Below are positions 1-8,980 of a stretch of DNA of 39,519 nt, one piece after another; within the stretch, counting starts at the first letter, position 1, and each line of letters starts with the position of its first letter. Source of the DNA: an uncultured Eubacteriales bacterium. Its GTDB lineage: Bacteria; Bacillota; Clostridia; Oscillospirales; CAG-272. The stretch spans positions 1 through 39,519 of the forward strand of contig CATKFO010000050.1 of NCBI GenBank assembly GCA_949747515.1, given 5' to 3'. Both the position numbers and the translations under genes were made by a program. Under the pieces are notes generated by a model that saw only the letters and a program-made list of their open reading frames with translations, was not told where the DNA came from and searched no databases.

Positions 1-88
1 GCGCTCGGCTCTTCTTGTCTATTTTTATTTCTTTTATCTTCTATTATACTAGTAACTGAAAGCTACAGAATTGAAAGGAGGCTTATTT

Positions 89-691
89 ATGCGCATACGT
101 TCTGTCGCGCCAATGAGGACCGCTAAAATAGGTTATATCGTCATATCCATAGCTTTATGCGTTCTTGGAATTATACTGATAGCCGCTCCTGAGATTTCAA
201 TCAATATTTTCGGAACGGTTTTCGGTATTCTTCTGATACTGTTCGGATGCGTGCGCCTGGTCGGTTATTTTTCAAAGGATCTTTATCGTCTTGCGTTTCA
301 ATACGATCTGACGTTTGGAATTCTTCTCATTGCCGTTGGAATTCTGATACTCGCTCATCCGGCAAGTATTATGAACATCATCTGCATAGCTCTCGGAATC
401 ATAATTTTGTCCGACGGACTTTTTAAAATTCAAATTTCCATTGAATCAAAGAGGTTTGGAATTGAAAAATGGTGGCTTACGCTCAGCTTGTCCGTCGTTT
501 CCGGAATATGCGGGCTTATTCTCATGTTCTTTCCAAGGGAAAGCGGTAACCTGTTAACAATATTTCTCGGTATTACGTTACTATCCGACGGTATTCTGAA
601 CCTAAACGCTGTAATCACGTCTGTTAAGATAGTAAAGAATCAAAAACCAGACGTAATAGAAATCGATTATTATAAGGAAAGAAAGGAATAA
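89..691 (+). CDS. DUF308/HdeD-type integral membrane protein
   Basis: The product is about 200 residues and almost entirely hydrophobic, with roughly six membrane segments arranged as repeated pairs of helices joined by short Gly/Asp turns, as in the DUF308 family that includes HdeD. Family members have no agreed biochemical role; HdeD of E. coli is linked to acid resistance. I place the start at ATG 89 because the ribosome site AAAGGAGG lies at 74-81; a TTG at 71 would fall inside that site. The gene ends five bases before the MMPL transporter start, so the two are probably cotranscribed and may act together in the envelope. The basic, Lys-rich C-terminus (last about 20 residues) is probably cytoplasmic. 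Family placement is from hydrophobic pattern and length. Confidence 0.75.
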   Translation: MRIRSVAPMRTAKIGYIVISIALCVLGIILIAAPEISINIFGTVFGILLILFGCVRLVGYFSKDLYRLAFQYDLTFGILLIAVGILILAHPASIMNIICIALGIIILSDGLFKIQISIESKRFGIEKWWLTLSLSVVSGICGLILMFFPRESGNLLTIFLGITLLSDGILNLNAVITSVKIVKNQKPDVIEIDYYKERKE

Positions 692-696
692 GGCAA

Positions 697-2832
697 ATGC
701 ATTTTTCAAAAGCAGTGGTAAAACACCGCGCGGCAATCCTGATTATCGCCATAATTTTAATGATTCCGTCTATACTTGGTATGGCGGGAACACGAATCAA
801 TTACGACATGCTTGATTATCTGCCCGAAGACATGGATACTGTCGTGGGGCAAGGCGAGCTGCTTGAAGATTTCGGCAAAGGCGCTTTTTCTTTAATTATT
901 ATAGAAGACATGAACGATAAAGACGTCGCAGAGCTTTGCAGTAAGATAGAAAAGGTCGATCATGTTGAAACGGCGCTGTGGTATTCAACGCTGGCGGACG
1001 TTTCAATTCCTAAGGAACTACTTCCAGACAAAATATACGACGAATTCAACACTGATAACTCGACTATGATGGCCGTATTCTTCGACAGCGCCACGTCCGC
1101 GGATGTAACCATGGACGCTATTCGCGAAATACGGTCTATCGCCGGGAAACAATGCTTCGTGTCGGGTATGTCCGCCCTCGTTACGGATCTTAAAGATTTA
1201 TGCGAGGCTGAAGAGCCTGTATACGTCGCTCTTGCCGTAATATTTGCAACCGCGGCAATGCTTGTATTTCTCGACGGTTGGTTAGTCCCGTTCGTATTCC
1301 TCGCCTCAATCGGTATGATGATACTGCTCAACTTGGGGACTAACTATTTTTTCGGAGAAATTTCATATATAACAAAAGCTCTTTCGGCAGTTTTACAGCT
1401 CGCCGTTACTATGGACTACTCAATCTTCCTATGGCATAGCTATAACGAGCAGAGAGAAAAATACGACGACAACAAGGAAGCCATGGCCGTCGCCATTCAC
1501 AAAACTCTCGCCTCAGTCGTAGGAAGCTCGATAACTACCGTAGCCGGCTTCGCCGCGCTGTGCTTCATGACGTTCACTCTTGGACGCGATCTTGGCGTCG
1601 TAATGGCCAAGGGCGTAGTCTTCGGAGTAATAGGATGCGTTACCGTGCTTCCCGCTCTGATACTTGTTCTTGACAAACCTCTGCAAAAAACAAAGCGCCG
1701 TTCCCTCATTCCAAACATGGGTAAATTTTCGTCGAAGGTCTCAAAAATATTCCCCGTATTTGTTTTAATTTTCGCTTTGCTTATTCCTCCCGCTTACTAT
1801 GGATACGCCAAAACAAACGACGAAGTATATTACGACATGGGACAATGTCTGCCGGAGGATATGGAATATGTAATTGCCAATTCTAAGCTGTCCGACGATT
1901 TTAATATAGCTTCTACTCATATGGCTCTTATAAACGCAGATATTCCGTCTAAATCAGTACGCGGCATGATCAGCGAAATGGAAAACGTGGATGGAGTTAA
2001 ATATGTTCTTGGTCTAGAATCGGTTATCGGTTCCCGCGTACCGGAAGAAATTCTTCCCGACAGCGTAAAAGAAATACTTAAAAGCGACAAATGGGAGCTA
2101 CTGCTGATAAATTCAGAATACAAGGTGGCTAGCGATCTTGTCAACGATCAGGTCGACAGCTTGAATTCTATTTTAAAAAAATACGACGAAACCGGTATGC
2201 TGATAGGCGAAGCTCCGTGTATGAAGGACATGATAGAAACCACGAATCACGACTTTCAAGTAGTCAACGCCGTATCTATCGTAGCCATATTTATAATTAT
2301 AGCTCTTGTTGAAAAGAGCGCTTCCCTCCCCTTTATACTAATTTCCGTTATTGAACTAGCGATCTTTATAAACCTCGGACTGCCGCATTACTTTGGAGAA
2401 TCGCTTCCGTTCATAGCGCCTATATGCATAAGCACTATACAGCTCGGAGCAACAGTCGACTACGCGATACTATTGACAACCAGATATAAATCGGAAAGAG
2501 CGTTGGGACGCGCCAAACATTCCAGCGTTTCAACCGCGCTCGCCGCATCGATTCCTTCAATTATCGTTTCCGGCATGGGACTGTTCGCCGCAACGTTTGG
2601 AGTCGCCGTCTATTCGGATATAGACATTATCAGTTCAATGTGCATGCTGATGGCGAGAGGAGCCGTTATAAGTATGCTTTGCGTTATCTTTATTCTCCCG
2701 GCTCTGCTGATGCTCTGCGATAAGCTTATATGCGCGACTACCTTGGGGATGAAAAGCAAAGGAAAAACGCCGCCCAAAAATCCGGGAATTCCGGAAATAA
2801 CGCAAGACGTCAAAGTTGAAGTACAAGTTTGA
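697..2832 (+). CDS. MMPL/RND-superfamily membrane transporter
   Basis: A 711-residue protein with the duplicated RND layout: one N-terminal membrane helix, an extracellular domain, a bundle of about five helices, then the whole arrangement repeated from about residue 350. Each half has the membrane aspartate motif of MMPL proteins (TMDYSIFLWH near residue 240 and TVDYAILLTT near residue 587), which in characterised members carries the proton relay. MMPL proteins export lipids or other hydrophobic compounds using the proton gradient. The halves also share a matching extracellular start (YDMLDYLPEDMD and YYDMGQCLPEDMEY). It is the middle gene of a three-gene plus-strand unit, 62 bases before the heptad-repeat protein. 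Substrate unknown; the family call is firm. Confidence 0.88.
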   Translation: MHFSKAVVKHRAAILIIAIILMIPSILGMAGTRINYDMLDYLPEDMDTVVGQGELLEDFGKGAFSLIIIEDMNDKDVAELCSKIEKVDHVETALWYSTLADVSIPKELLPDKIYDEFNTDNSTMMAVFFDSATSADVTMDAIREIRSIAGKQCFVSGMSALVTDLKDLCEAEEPVYVALAVIFATAAMLVFLDGWLVPFVFLASIGMMILLNLGTNYFFGEISYITKALSAVLQLAVTMDYSIFLWHSYNEQREKYDDNKEAMAVAIHKTLASVVGSSITTVAGFAALCFMTFTLGRDLGVVMAKGVVFGVIGCVTVLPALILVLDKPLQKTKRRSLIPNMGKFSSKVSKIFPVFVLIFALLIPPAYYGYAKTNDEVYYDMGQCLPEDMEYVIANSKLSDDFNIASTHMALINADIPSKSVRGMISEMENVDGVKYVLGLESVIGSRVPEEILPDSVKEILKSDKWELLLINSEYKVASDLVNDQVDSLNSILKKYDETGMLIGEAPCMKDMIETTNHDFQVVNAVSIVAIFIIIALVEKSASLPFILISVIELAIFINLGLPHYFGESLPFIAPICISTIQLGATVDYAILLTTRYKSERALGRAKHSSVSTALAASIPSIIVSGMGLFAATFGVAVYSDIDIISSMCMLMARGAVISMLCVIFILPALLMLCDKLICATTLGMKSKGKTPPKNPGIPEITQDVKVEVQV

Positions 2833-2894
2833 TAAAAAATATTGTTATAGATAAATAAGATAAACAAGCGTCGCCAATCAGGAGGTATTTTATA

Positions 2895-5045
2895 ATGAAA
2901 GGCAAAATAAAAAAGACTTTTGCGATCGTTCTATCATGCTCGATTTTTACAGCCGGAGTCGGAGCGACAGTATTCGCCCTAAGCGGCTCAAAGGATGAGA
3001 AAAAACAAGATGAAAAGCCGAGCGTAATCGTAGAAGAAAGCGATAGTAAAGACCTGTTAAAAGATGAAACGGTATATGTTCTTGCAGGATCGGACGGCGT
3101 CGTTGAAAAAATTATAGTCAGCGACTGGATAAAAAATTCAGCGGAACGTTCTTCGATTACAGAAGAATCGGCGCTTACAAACGTTGAAAACGTTAAAGGC
3201 GACGAAACGTATACGATAAACGGCGACAATATGCGCGTATGGGATTCGCAAGGAAACGATATATACTATCAAGGTAATATTGAAAAAGAGCTTCCCGTCG
3301 ATCTGGCCGTTACATATAAATTAGACGGAAAAAGTATATCTCCGGCGGAGCTCGCGGGAAAAAGCGGTAAGGTAACCATACGATTCAGTTATAAAAATAA
3401 TCAATTTGAAACGGTATCCATAGACGGTGAAAATGAAAAGATTTACGTTCCGTTCGCAATGCTTACAGGCATGATCCTCGACAACGACATATTCAGAAAT
3501 ATTGAGGTATCGAATGGAAAAACGATTAACGACGGCGATCGCACTATAGTCGCGGGACTTTCATTTCCGGGACTTCAAAGCAATCTGAACATTGATAGCG
3601 AAAAATTCGAAATTCCCGACTATGTGGAAATAACCGCGGACGCGAATAACTTTAAATTGTCCAACACAGTCACTATCGCTACAAATTCAATTTTCAATCG
3701 TTTTAACACCGAGAATCTAACTTCGGCGGACGATCTGACAAACGCCATCGGAAAGCTTAGCGACGCTATGGATCAGCTTATGGACGGTTCTTCGTCTCTT
3801 TACGACGGACTTTGCGTTCTGCTTGACAAATCCGAAGAACTCGTCGTAGGTATAGACGCTTTAGCAAACGGAGCGGCTCAATTAAAATCAGGAGCCGGCG
3901 CGCTTGACAGCGGAGCCGCGGATTTGTGCGGAGGAGCCAAACAGCTTGCCGTCGGACTCCAACAGATTTCAGCCAACAACAACGATCTGAACGCAGGCGC
4001 CGCGCAAATTTTCGAATCCCTTCTTAATATGGCGAACACGCAGCTTTCCGAAGCCGGACTTAACGTTCCAACTCTGACGATTGAAAATTACGCCGACGCG
4101 CTTAATGGCGTAATCGCTTCGCTCGACGATAAAAAAATTGTTTCTCAGGCGCAGGCTACGGCTAAAGAATCCGTTACAAACGCGGTAAACGAGCAGAAGG
4201 ACGCTATTAAATCCAGCGTAACCGCGGCCGTACGTGAAGAAGTGTCCGCTAAAGTAACGTCGGCTGTGCGTGGCAATGTAGAAAGTCAGGTTTTAGCCTC
4301 AATGAGCATGACGAAAGAGCAATACGACTCCGCAGTCGAAGCAGGAGTCATAACAACAGAGCGACAGACGCAGATTACGGCGGCGATTGATTCTCAAATG
4401 CAGAGCGATACGGTTAAGGCGCTTATCGACGCTAATATTGAGGAGCAACTGAGCTCAGGTGAAATTCAAACGCTGATTTCATCCAAAACAGAAGAACAGG
4501 CCGCACTTATTATAGAGCAGAAAATGAATTCCACGGAAGTGCAGTCCCAAATTACCGCAGCTCTCGAAAGGGCTAAGTCCGGAGCCGCAAGCATCAGCGC
4601 TCTTAAGGAGCAGCTTGACAGCTATAACTCTTTCTACACGGGGCTTAATCAGTACACTGCGGGAGTTGCTTCCGCAAAAGATGGAGCCGACGCTTTAAAC
4701 GATGGCGTCGTTAAGCTCAAAGCTGGAACTGCGGAGTTATATGCGGGAATAAACGAATTGTGCGACGGTATTTTTACGCTTAAGAACGGAGCTCCCGCTC
4801 TCATAGACGGAATAACGCGGCTTAAAGACGGATCTATGAAGCTGTCAAACGGACTGAAAGAATTTAATGAGAGCGGGGTTGAAAAGCTGACGGAAGCAGT
4901 AGACGGAGATATTGGAGGATTGATAGCAAGAATTAAAGCCACTATCGACGTATCGAAAAATTATAAATCCTTCTCAGGGATTTCAAACGATATGGACGGA
5001 AGGGTAAAGTTTATTTATCGCACGGAAGAAATTAAAGCAGACTAA
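2895..5045 (+). CDS. Extracellular X-X-X-Leu-X-X-Gly heptad-repeat protein (YhgE/Pip-like ectodomain)
   Basis: A 716-residue protein with an N-terminal signal or signal-anchor (about residues 7-29) followed by a charged linker and a globular part. Two blocks of X-X-X-Leu-X-X-Gly heptads follow (about residues 290-370 and 580-660, e.g. LKSGAGALDSGAADLCGG), flanking a long Ala/Gln/Glu-rich coiled coil (about 410-570). Such heptads are typical of YhgE/Pip proteins and of proteins encoded beside MMPL transporters. Unlike full YhgE/Pip it has no C-terminal ABC2-type membrane bundle, so it is either a stand-alone ectodomain partner or a shortened relative. The start has a clear AGGAGGT site at 2880-2886. 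I infer that it is an extracellular stalk working with the upstream transporter; no enzyme motif is visible. Confidence 0.75.
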   Translation: MKGKIKKTFAIVLSCSIFTAGVGATVFALSGSKDEKKQDEKPSVIVEESDSKDLLKDETVYVLAGSDGVVEKIIVSDWIKNSAERSSITEESALTNVENVKGDETYTINGDNMRVWDSQGNDIYYQGNIEKELPVDLAVTYKLDGKSISPAELAGKSGKVTIRFSYKNNQFETVSIDGENEKIYVPFAMLTGMILDNDIFRNIEVSNGKTINDGDRTIVAGLSFPGLQSNLNIDSEKFEIPDYVEITADANNFKLSNTVTIATNSIFNRFNTENLTSADDLTNAIGKLSDAMDQLMDGSSSLYDGLCVLLDKSEELVVGIDALANGAAQLKSGAGALDSGAADLCGGAKQLAVGLQQISANNNDLNAGAAQIFESLLNMANTQLSEAGLNVPTLTIENYADALNGVIASLDDKKIVSQAQATAKESVTNAVNEQKDAIKSSVTAAVREEVSAKVTSAVRGNVESQVLASMSMTKEQYDSAVEAGVITTERQTQITAAIDSQMQSDTVKALIDANIEEQLSSGEIQTLISSKTEEQAALIIEQKMNSTEVQSQITAALERAKSGAASISALKEQLDSYNSFYTGLNQYTAGVASAKDGADALNDGVVKLKAGTAELYAGINELCDGIFTLKNGAPALIDGITRLKDGSMKLSNGLKEFNESGVEKLTEAVDGDIGGLIARIKATIDVSKNYKSFSGISNDMDGRVKFIYRTEEIKAD

Positions 5046-5058
5046 ATATAATAATGCG

Positions 5059-5118
5059 AAAAACAGGCCGGAATCAGACGTTTAGTTTTAAAGATCGTCT
5101 GAAATAGGCCTGTTTTTT
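5059..5118. terminator. Bidirectional intrinsic terminator
   Basis: An 11-bp perfect outer stem (AAAAACAGGCC at 5059-5069 with GGCCTGTTTTT at 5107-5117) encloses a second stem CAGACG/CGTCTG. It has A-rich and T-rich flanks, so it can work in both directions. It sits between the convergent heptad-protein gene and the last gene of the pilus operon. Confidence 0.9.
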
Positions 5119-5145
5119 ATATACAACTTTAATAATACCGCAGAA

Positions 5146-5742
5146 TTATTGTTTTTCCAATAGTTCAAAGCGCACTGTAATTCGACTTTGACCGCTGTAC
5201 GTACAAGTAAACAGAGTTAGGTCAAAATCTCCGTTTATCATTTCCTCCACATTTTCAGGAGACAGCGTTTCTATCTCGTAAGCCTTGTACGCGGTAACAA
5301 CCCCGTCTATATCCGTAAAGAACGCCTCGTCTCCAATTTTCATTTTATATAAACTTCCGAAATGCCCGGTATAATTATGTCCGGCTATCACCATATCTCC
5401 GGATTTTACCGATCCCGAATACCTGCAAGGAGATATCGTCATTTTATTATAATCCCAATCCGACATTACGGGAAGTTTCAGATCAAGCGATGGGATCGAA
5501 ATATACCCTATATAAGAATATCCGTCTATCTCAACTTTCCTCATTGTATCGTCGTATGGATCGCGCGTATCCGTCTTGTCGTCGGATGATTCGGCAATAT
5601 AGGCTTCAATCTTGGAAACGGCTGACTTCGACGACGAAACGGCTTTTTCAGCTTCATAATAGTTTAACAGGAAAAGGAGCGCCGCCCCTAAAAGCAGCGT
5701 CGCCCCTAAACACATGCAAATAACGCCAAGTTTACGCCTCAT
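5146..5742 (-). CDS. Sortase (class B/D-like), last gene of the pilus operon
   Basis: A 198-residue sortase with an N-terminal membrane anchor (about residues 8-27). The catalytic triad can be read: His122 in AGHNYTG, Cys180 in TLFTC and Arg187 in SGQSRITVRF. Sortases cut a C-terminal sorting motif and transfer the protein to cell-wall peptide or to a pilin lysine. It has no C-terminal membrane helix, unlike the class C enzyme upstream, so I infer it attaches the finished pilus or the small LPQTG subunit to the wall. The start overlaps the end of the LPQTG gene by 11 bases, implying coupled translation. The exact class cannot be fixed by eye. Confidence 0.88.
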   Translation of the reverse strand: MRRKLGVICMCLGATLLLGAALLFLLNYYEAEKAVSSSKSAVSKIEAYIAESSDDKTDTRDPYDDTMRKVEIDGYSYIGYISIPSLDLKLPVMSDWDYNKMTISPCRYSGSVKSGDMVIAGHNYTGHFGSLYKMKIGDEAFFTDIDGVVTAYKAYEIETLSPENVEEMINGDFDLTLFTCTYSGQSRITVRFELLEKQ

Positions 5743-6448
5743 ATCTTTTCTTCTTTCCCATGCTCAGCGCCAATCCGCATATAATCAGTATGAGACCGGA
5801 TGCCGTTAAAACCGGAACAGGCCAGTTTAACTGACCGGTTTGCGGGAGCTGCGGGTCTTTCGGCTTTATATCCGGCGGATCAATGGGATTCTGAATATCT
5901 TCCCTTTCCAAGGATATTTTGGGACTCGCGTCCACGTCGTATATATATTCGCCGACGCCTTCCTTATCAACCCGCATAGGAACGGTTACCAAAAACGGAG
6001 AAGCTTTCTTATATCCTTCCGCAGCGGTGTTCTGCGTCAGAAGATACAATCCAGGTTCAAGCGCGTCAAACGAAACATTTCCGATTTCGTCTATTGCTTT
6101 TACCATTCCGTTAAGAGTTTTTTCAGACGCAAATTCCGAAAGCTCCTCTGCAAGTCCGGAAGAATTGATATCAGACTCCGTAAACGTTTCGGCGCATTGA
6201 GCAAAGTCTTTCGTCGCCTCAAAGCTATAGCTTCCGTCTGTTTCAATTATGCTGCCGACGCGGTAAAGGGTCAAAGCGCCGCCGGATACGTCCTCGTCGC
6301 CGCATCTCATGGTAACGGAAATAGAACCGTCTTTCGATATATCTGGAACGCCGCGGGAAAGCGCTCCGTCGGCGTATGACGCAGCGCTCGCTGCGCACAG
6401 CGCAACGGCGGTCAATATCAATGTAAGCGATCGTTTGGAAATTATCAT
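5732..6448 (-). CDS. Small LPQTG-anchored pilus subunit
   Basis: A 238-residue secreted protein with a signal peptide (about 1-26, cleavage near ASYADG), a beta-rich ectodomain, a proline-rich linker, the sorting motif LPQTG at 201-205, a hydrophobic helix and the basic tail KKKRYE. The part around residues 125-160 (FDALEPGLYLLTQ) looks like the end of a Cna-B-type pilin domain, but the E-box glutamate is not evident there. Its place between two sortases, with an ATGA overlap upstream and an 11-base overlap downstream, fits a basal or ancillary pilin that joins the shaft to the cell wall. That role is inferred from gene order in known pilus islands. Confidence 0.8.
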   Translation of the reverse strand: MIISKRSLTLILTAVALCAASAASYADGALSRGVPDISKDGSISVTMRCGDEDVSGGALTLYRVGSIIETDGSYSFEATKDFAQCAETFTESDINSSGLAEELSEFASEKTLNGMVKAIDEIGNVSFDALEPGLYLLTQNTAAEGYKKASPFLVTVPMRVDKEGVGEYIYDVDASPKISLEREDIQNPIDPPDIKPKDPQLPQTGQLNWPVPVLTASGLILIICGLALSMGKKKRYEA

Positions 6449-7284
6449 AGAATACTCCTCCCTTGTTTCTTCTTTCCGCGAGTTTTTGTCATCATAAAAA
6501 TAAATAGCATAAAAAGTATTGGAGCAGCTATTATAGGAGTCACAATTAAAGTATCGATTTGTATTGCGTCGGCAGTAACGCGAACAAATCTTGCATCCGG
6601 TTGGTTTTCAACCCTGTGTCCTCGAACAAGCAATCTGTGCGTGTTAATTCCATAAGGAGTGCAGGTAAACAAGGTGCAGTAATCTTCTCCCGACGCGATT
6701 ATCAAATCTGAAATATCCTCCGGCTCGACAATCAATATCTGATCTACCTCATACGTCAGCGTCTCGTTCAAAATACGTATCATAAACAGATCGCCGTCCT
6801 TCAGCTTATCAAGATCAGTGAACAGCTTTGAGCTCGGCAAGCCTCTGTGTCCGGAAAGAACGGCGTGGGTGTTTGCACCGCCTATAGGAAGAGAAGACCA
6901 TTCCAAGTGGCCTGCGGCAACCTGCAAAACAGCTTCTCCCGTTCCGTGGTATATGGGAAGTGAAACATTTATAGACGGTATTTCAACATACCCCATCATT
7001 CCCGTGCCGGTAACGTCGAGCATTGTTTTGTATTCCGCTATTTCCTCGTCGCTCATGTCGTACGCGTTCAGACTTTTCGCCAGTTTTTCGTTATATTCCT
7101 CAGCCTTTTTCAAAATATCTCCATAAAGGTCTGCTCCGGTTTTAGCCACCGCGTCGGAATAATCGGAAATGGCCTTCGACTGGTGAAGGGAGTTCCAATA
7201 GTTGCTTACGGTAGGATACAACAGTAAGGAGAGACCTACAAAAAAAATCAATATCAATATTATTGTTGAAACGTGCTTTCTCAT
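6445..7284 (-). CDS. Class C sortase (pilus polymerase)
   Basis: A 279-residue sortase with an N-terminal helix (about 7-25), a sortase barrel and a C-terminal membrane helix (about 246-266) followed by a basic tail; this two-helix layout marks class C. The triad is His146 in LSGHRG, Cys208 in TLFTC and Arg217 in NTHRLLVRGHR. Class C enzymes link pilin subunits through a pilin-motif lysine. The usual lid motif (Asp-Pro-aromatic) before the barrel is not seen; that stretch reads LNAYDMSDEE at about residues 72-81. It lies 67 bases after the backbone pilin gene, across a stable hairpin, and overlaps the next gene by 4 bases. Function is confident; lid status needs an alignment. Confidence 0.92.
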   Translation of the reverse strand: MRKHVSTIILILIFFVGLSLLLYPTVSNYWNSLHQSKAISDYSDAVAKTGADLYGDILKKAEEYNEKLAKSLNAYDMSDEEIAEYKTMLDVTGTGMMGYVEIPSINVSLPIYHGTGEAVLQVAAGHLEWSSLPIGGANTHAVLSGHRGLPSSKLFTDLDKLKDGDLFMIRILNETLTYEVDQILIVEPEDISDLIIASGEDYCTLFTCTPYGINTHRLLVRGHRVENQPDARFVRVTADAIQIDTLIVTPIIAAPILFMLFIFMMTKTRGKKKQGRSIL

Positions 7285-7301
7285 ATAGGGCTCTCCTCGC
7301 T

Positions 7302-7331
7302 GTTGTACCGGGGAATTACCCCCGATACAAC
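7302..7331 (-). other. Stable intergenic hairpin between backbone pilin and sortase genes
   Basis: GTTGTACCGGGG at 7302-7313 pairs with CCCCGATACAAC at 7320-7331, giving a 12-bp stem with a single internal mismatch and a 6-base loop. No T tract follows on the minus strand, so it is not a normal terminator. It lies in the 67-base gap between the pilin stop and the sortase start, where it may protect the pilin mRNA 3' end or block some read-through. Confidence 0.7.
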
Positions 7332-7351
7332 TTAGGAATAGAAATTCGTAA

Positions 7352-8908
7352 TTATTTATCCGCGTTCATACGTCTTTTGGTTACAAGGAGTACCGCCGCG
7401 CCGACTACGAGCAGACCGCCGACTACATAGAACACGGTCGTGCCGATACCGCCCGCGCTGGGAAGAAGCGAACCGGTTGAGTTTTCGACGGATGCAGATT
7501 TAGTTAAATCTGTATATACATCATCGCTATTACCGTTTATAATTACTTCTACGTCATTGGTCAATTTATTGTATCCCGCGGGAGCTTCGGTTTCTTCAAG
7601 ATAGTACGTGCCGTTGACAAGACCGTCGAATTTTGCCGCGCCTTTGTCGTCAGTAGTAACTACTGTCGCTTGGTCTTCTACTATACGTTTAACCCACTCG
7701 ACTTTTGCCGGTGTGGTTCCATCCTCAGAAGCAGCCGTATATTTGTAGTATTCGCCATCATTATTTTTCAGTACAAATTTAGCGCCTGCAAGTTTTGCGT
7801 TTTTATGGTTTGCGTCGTGCTTATCGATTACAATTTTAGCGCTGAATACTTTCACTTCTTGCGGAGGAGTCGTTTCAGTTTTCCCCTCAGTCCCAGGATC
7901 GTTGCTGTATGTTAAGGTGGCCGTGTTTTTTGAAACGACGGAAACGGCCTTATCGTTAACGGTAGCAGTATACTTTACAACAATTGCGTCTCCAATATTC
8001 GCTAATTTAGAATCGTCTGCAGTCAAGGCCATAACGTTAATATTAAGCTTAAAACCATTGTTGACTTTTGTATAAGTATAATATTTGTTATCAAGAGTTT
8101 CAGCGCTCTCTCCATCTCCAATATATACTTTTACACTTCCATCGTTAAAGGTAAGTCCATCAGTCATCGTATCGGAAAACTCATATGTATAAGTTTCAAA
8201 ACCAGTCGTATCCGGTACCTTTCCGGTCAATTTATAAGGTAAGTTCTGACCAATGGAAACTCCACCTTCAATCTTAATATCCTCAACTTCTTTTTTAAAC
8301 GTAGGATACGTTGCTTTGATATTGACCTCGCCGTTAGGAGTTTTGCTTGTTAAAGAGCAGATTGATCCGTTTTCATCAAGTTTTTCGGTCGCTCCAACCG
8401 GGTAAATGAGGTAATAACCCAGAGACAAACCTGTTACCTCAGTTTCAGTTCCAGTTGCAGTTCGCTCCTCATATGCTACTTTGTTTGATGCATAAGCTAA
8501 CGCATCCTGAGCAAATTCAGATACATTCGCATTCGTGATATTTATATACTTGGTCTCGCTGCCAACAGTTATAGAAGGAAGAGAATTTTCAGCATTATTT
8601 TTATCAGCAAGATATTTAGCGCCAAGCGCGTCTGTTTTCTCAAAGAAATCGTTCCACTTGTCTGTTATTGTGTATGAAACTTTAAGATCGTCGCCTGATC
8701 CGCTATATACTAAGGCAAAAATTTTATATAACCTATATTTTTTACCTGCTACAGTACCTTTAATTGTAATCGTAGGAGTTGTCGTCGGCTCCGTAGGTTC
8801 GCCGCTGGTAGTTTCTTCGCTCGTTTCATCCGCAAAGACGGAGACTGTCATACACAGAAGCATCATTGCGGCAAGCGCAAGCGCCATGATTCTCATAAAT
8901 TTTTTCAT
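7352..8908 (-). CDS. Backbone (major) pilin, isopeptide-forming fimbrial protein
   Basis: A 518-residue secreted protein. It has a signal peptide (about 1-27, VSVFADE), a Thr/Glu linker, an N-terminal pilin domain, a YPTFKKEV stretch before the middle domain that probably carries the polymerising lysine, a middle isopeptide-type domain, and a C-terminal Cna-B domain with the E-box YLEETEAPAGYN from residue 436. The sorting signal is LPSAG at 482-486 followed by a hydrophobic helix and basic tail. Ala replaces the usual Thr in the motif. The layout matches major shaft pilins polymerised by class C sortases, and the matching sortase follows. GAAAGGGAAAAG just upstream of the ATG is the ribosome site. 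Confidence as backbone subunit is high. Confidence 0.92.
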   Translation of the reverse strand: MKKFMRIMALALAAMMLLCMTVSVFADETSEETTSGEPTEPTTTPTITIKGTVAGKKYRLYKIFALVYSGSGDDLKVSYTITDKWNDFFEKTDALGAKYLADKNNAENSLPSITVGSETKYINITNANVSEFAQDALAYASNKVAYEERTATGTETEVTGLSLGYYLIYPVGATEKLDENGSICSLTSKTPNGEVNIKATYPTFKKEVEDIKIEGGVSIGQNLPYKLTGKVPDTTGFETYTYEFSDTMTDGLTFNDGSVKVYIGDGESAETLDNKYYTYTKVNNGFKLNINVMALTADDSKLANIGDAIVVKYTATVNDKAVSVVSKNTATLTYSNDPGTEGKTETTPPQEVKVFSAKIVIDKHDANHKNAKLAGAKFVLKNNDGEYYKYTAASEDGTTPAKVEWVKRIVEDQATVVTTDDKGAAKFDGLVNGTYYLEETEAPAGYNKLTNDVEVIINGNSDDVYTDLTKSASVENSTGSLLPSAGGIGTTVFYVVGGLLVVGAAVLLVTKRRMNADK

Positions 8909-8980
8909 TTTCTTTTCCCTTTCATATAATAGGCTTATTAGGTATTTACAGTTTAAATCTTTTGCAGTTTGTTCTATGAA

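Noticed and set aside
1..88. Promoter of the first gene
   Set aside because: TTGTCT at 15-20 and TATTAT at 42-47 are 21 bases apart; no pair with proper spacing.
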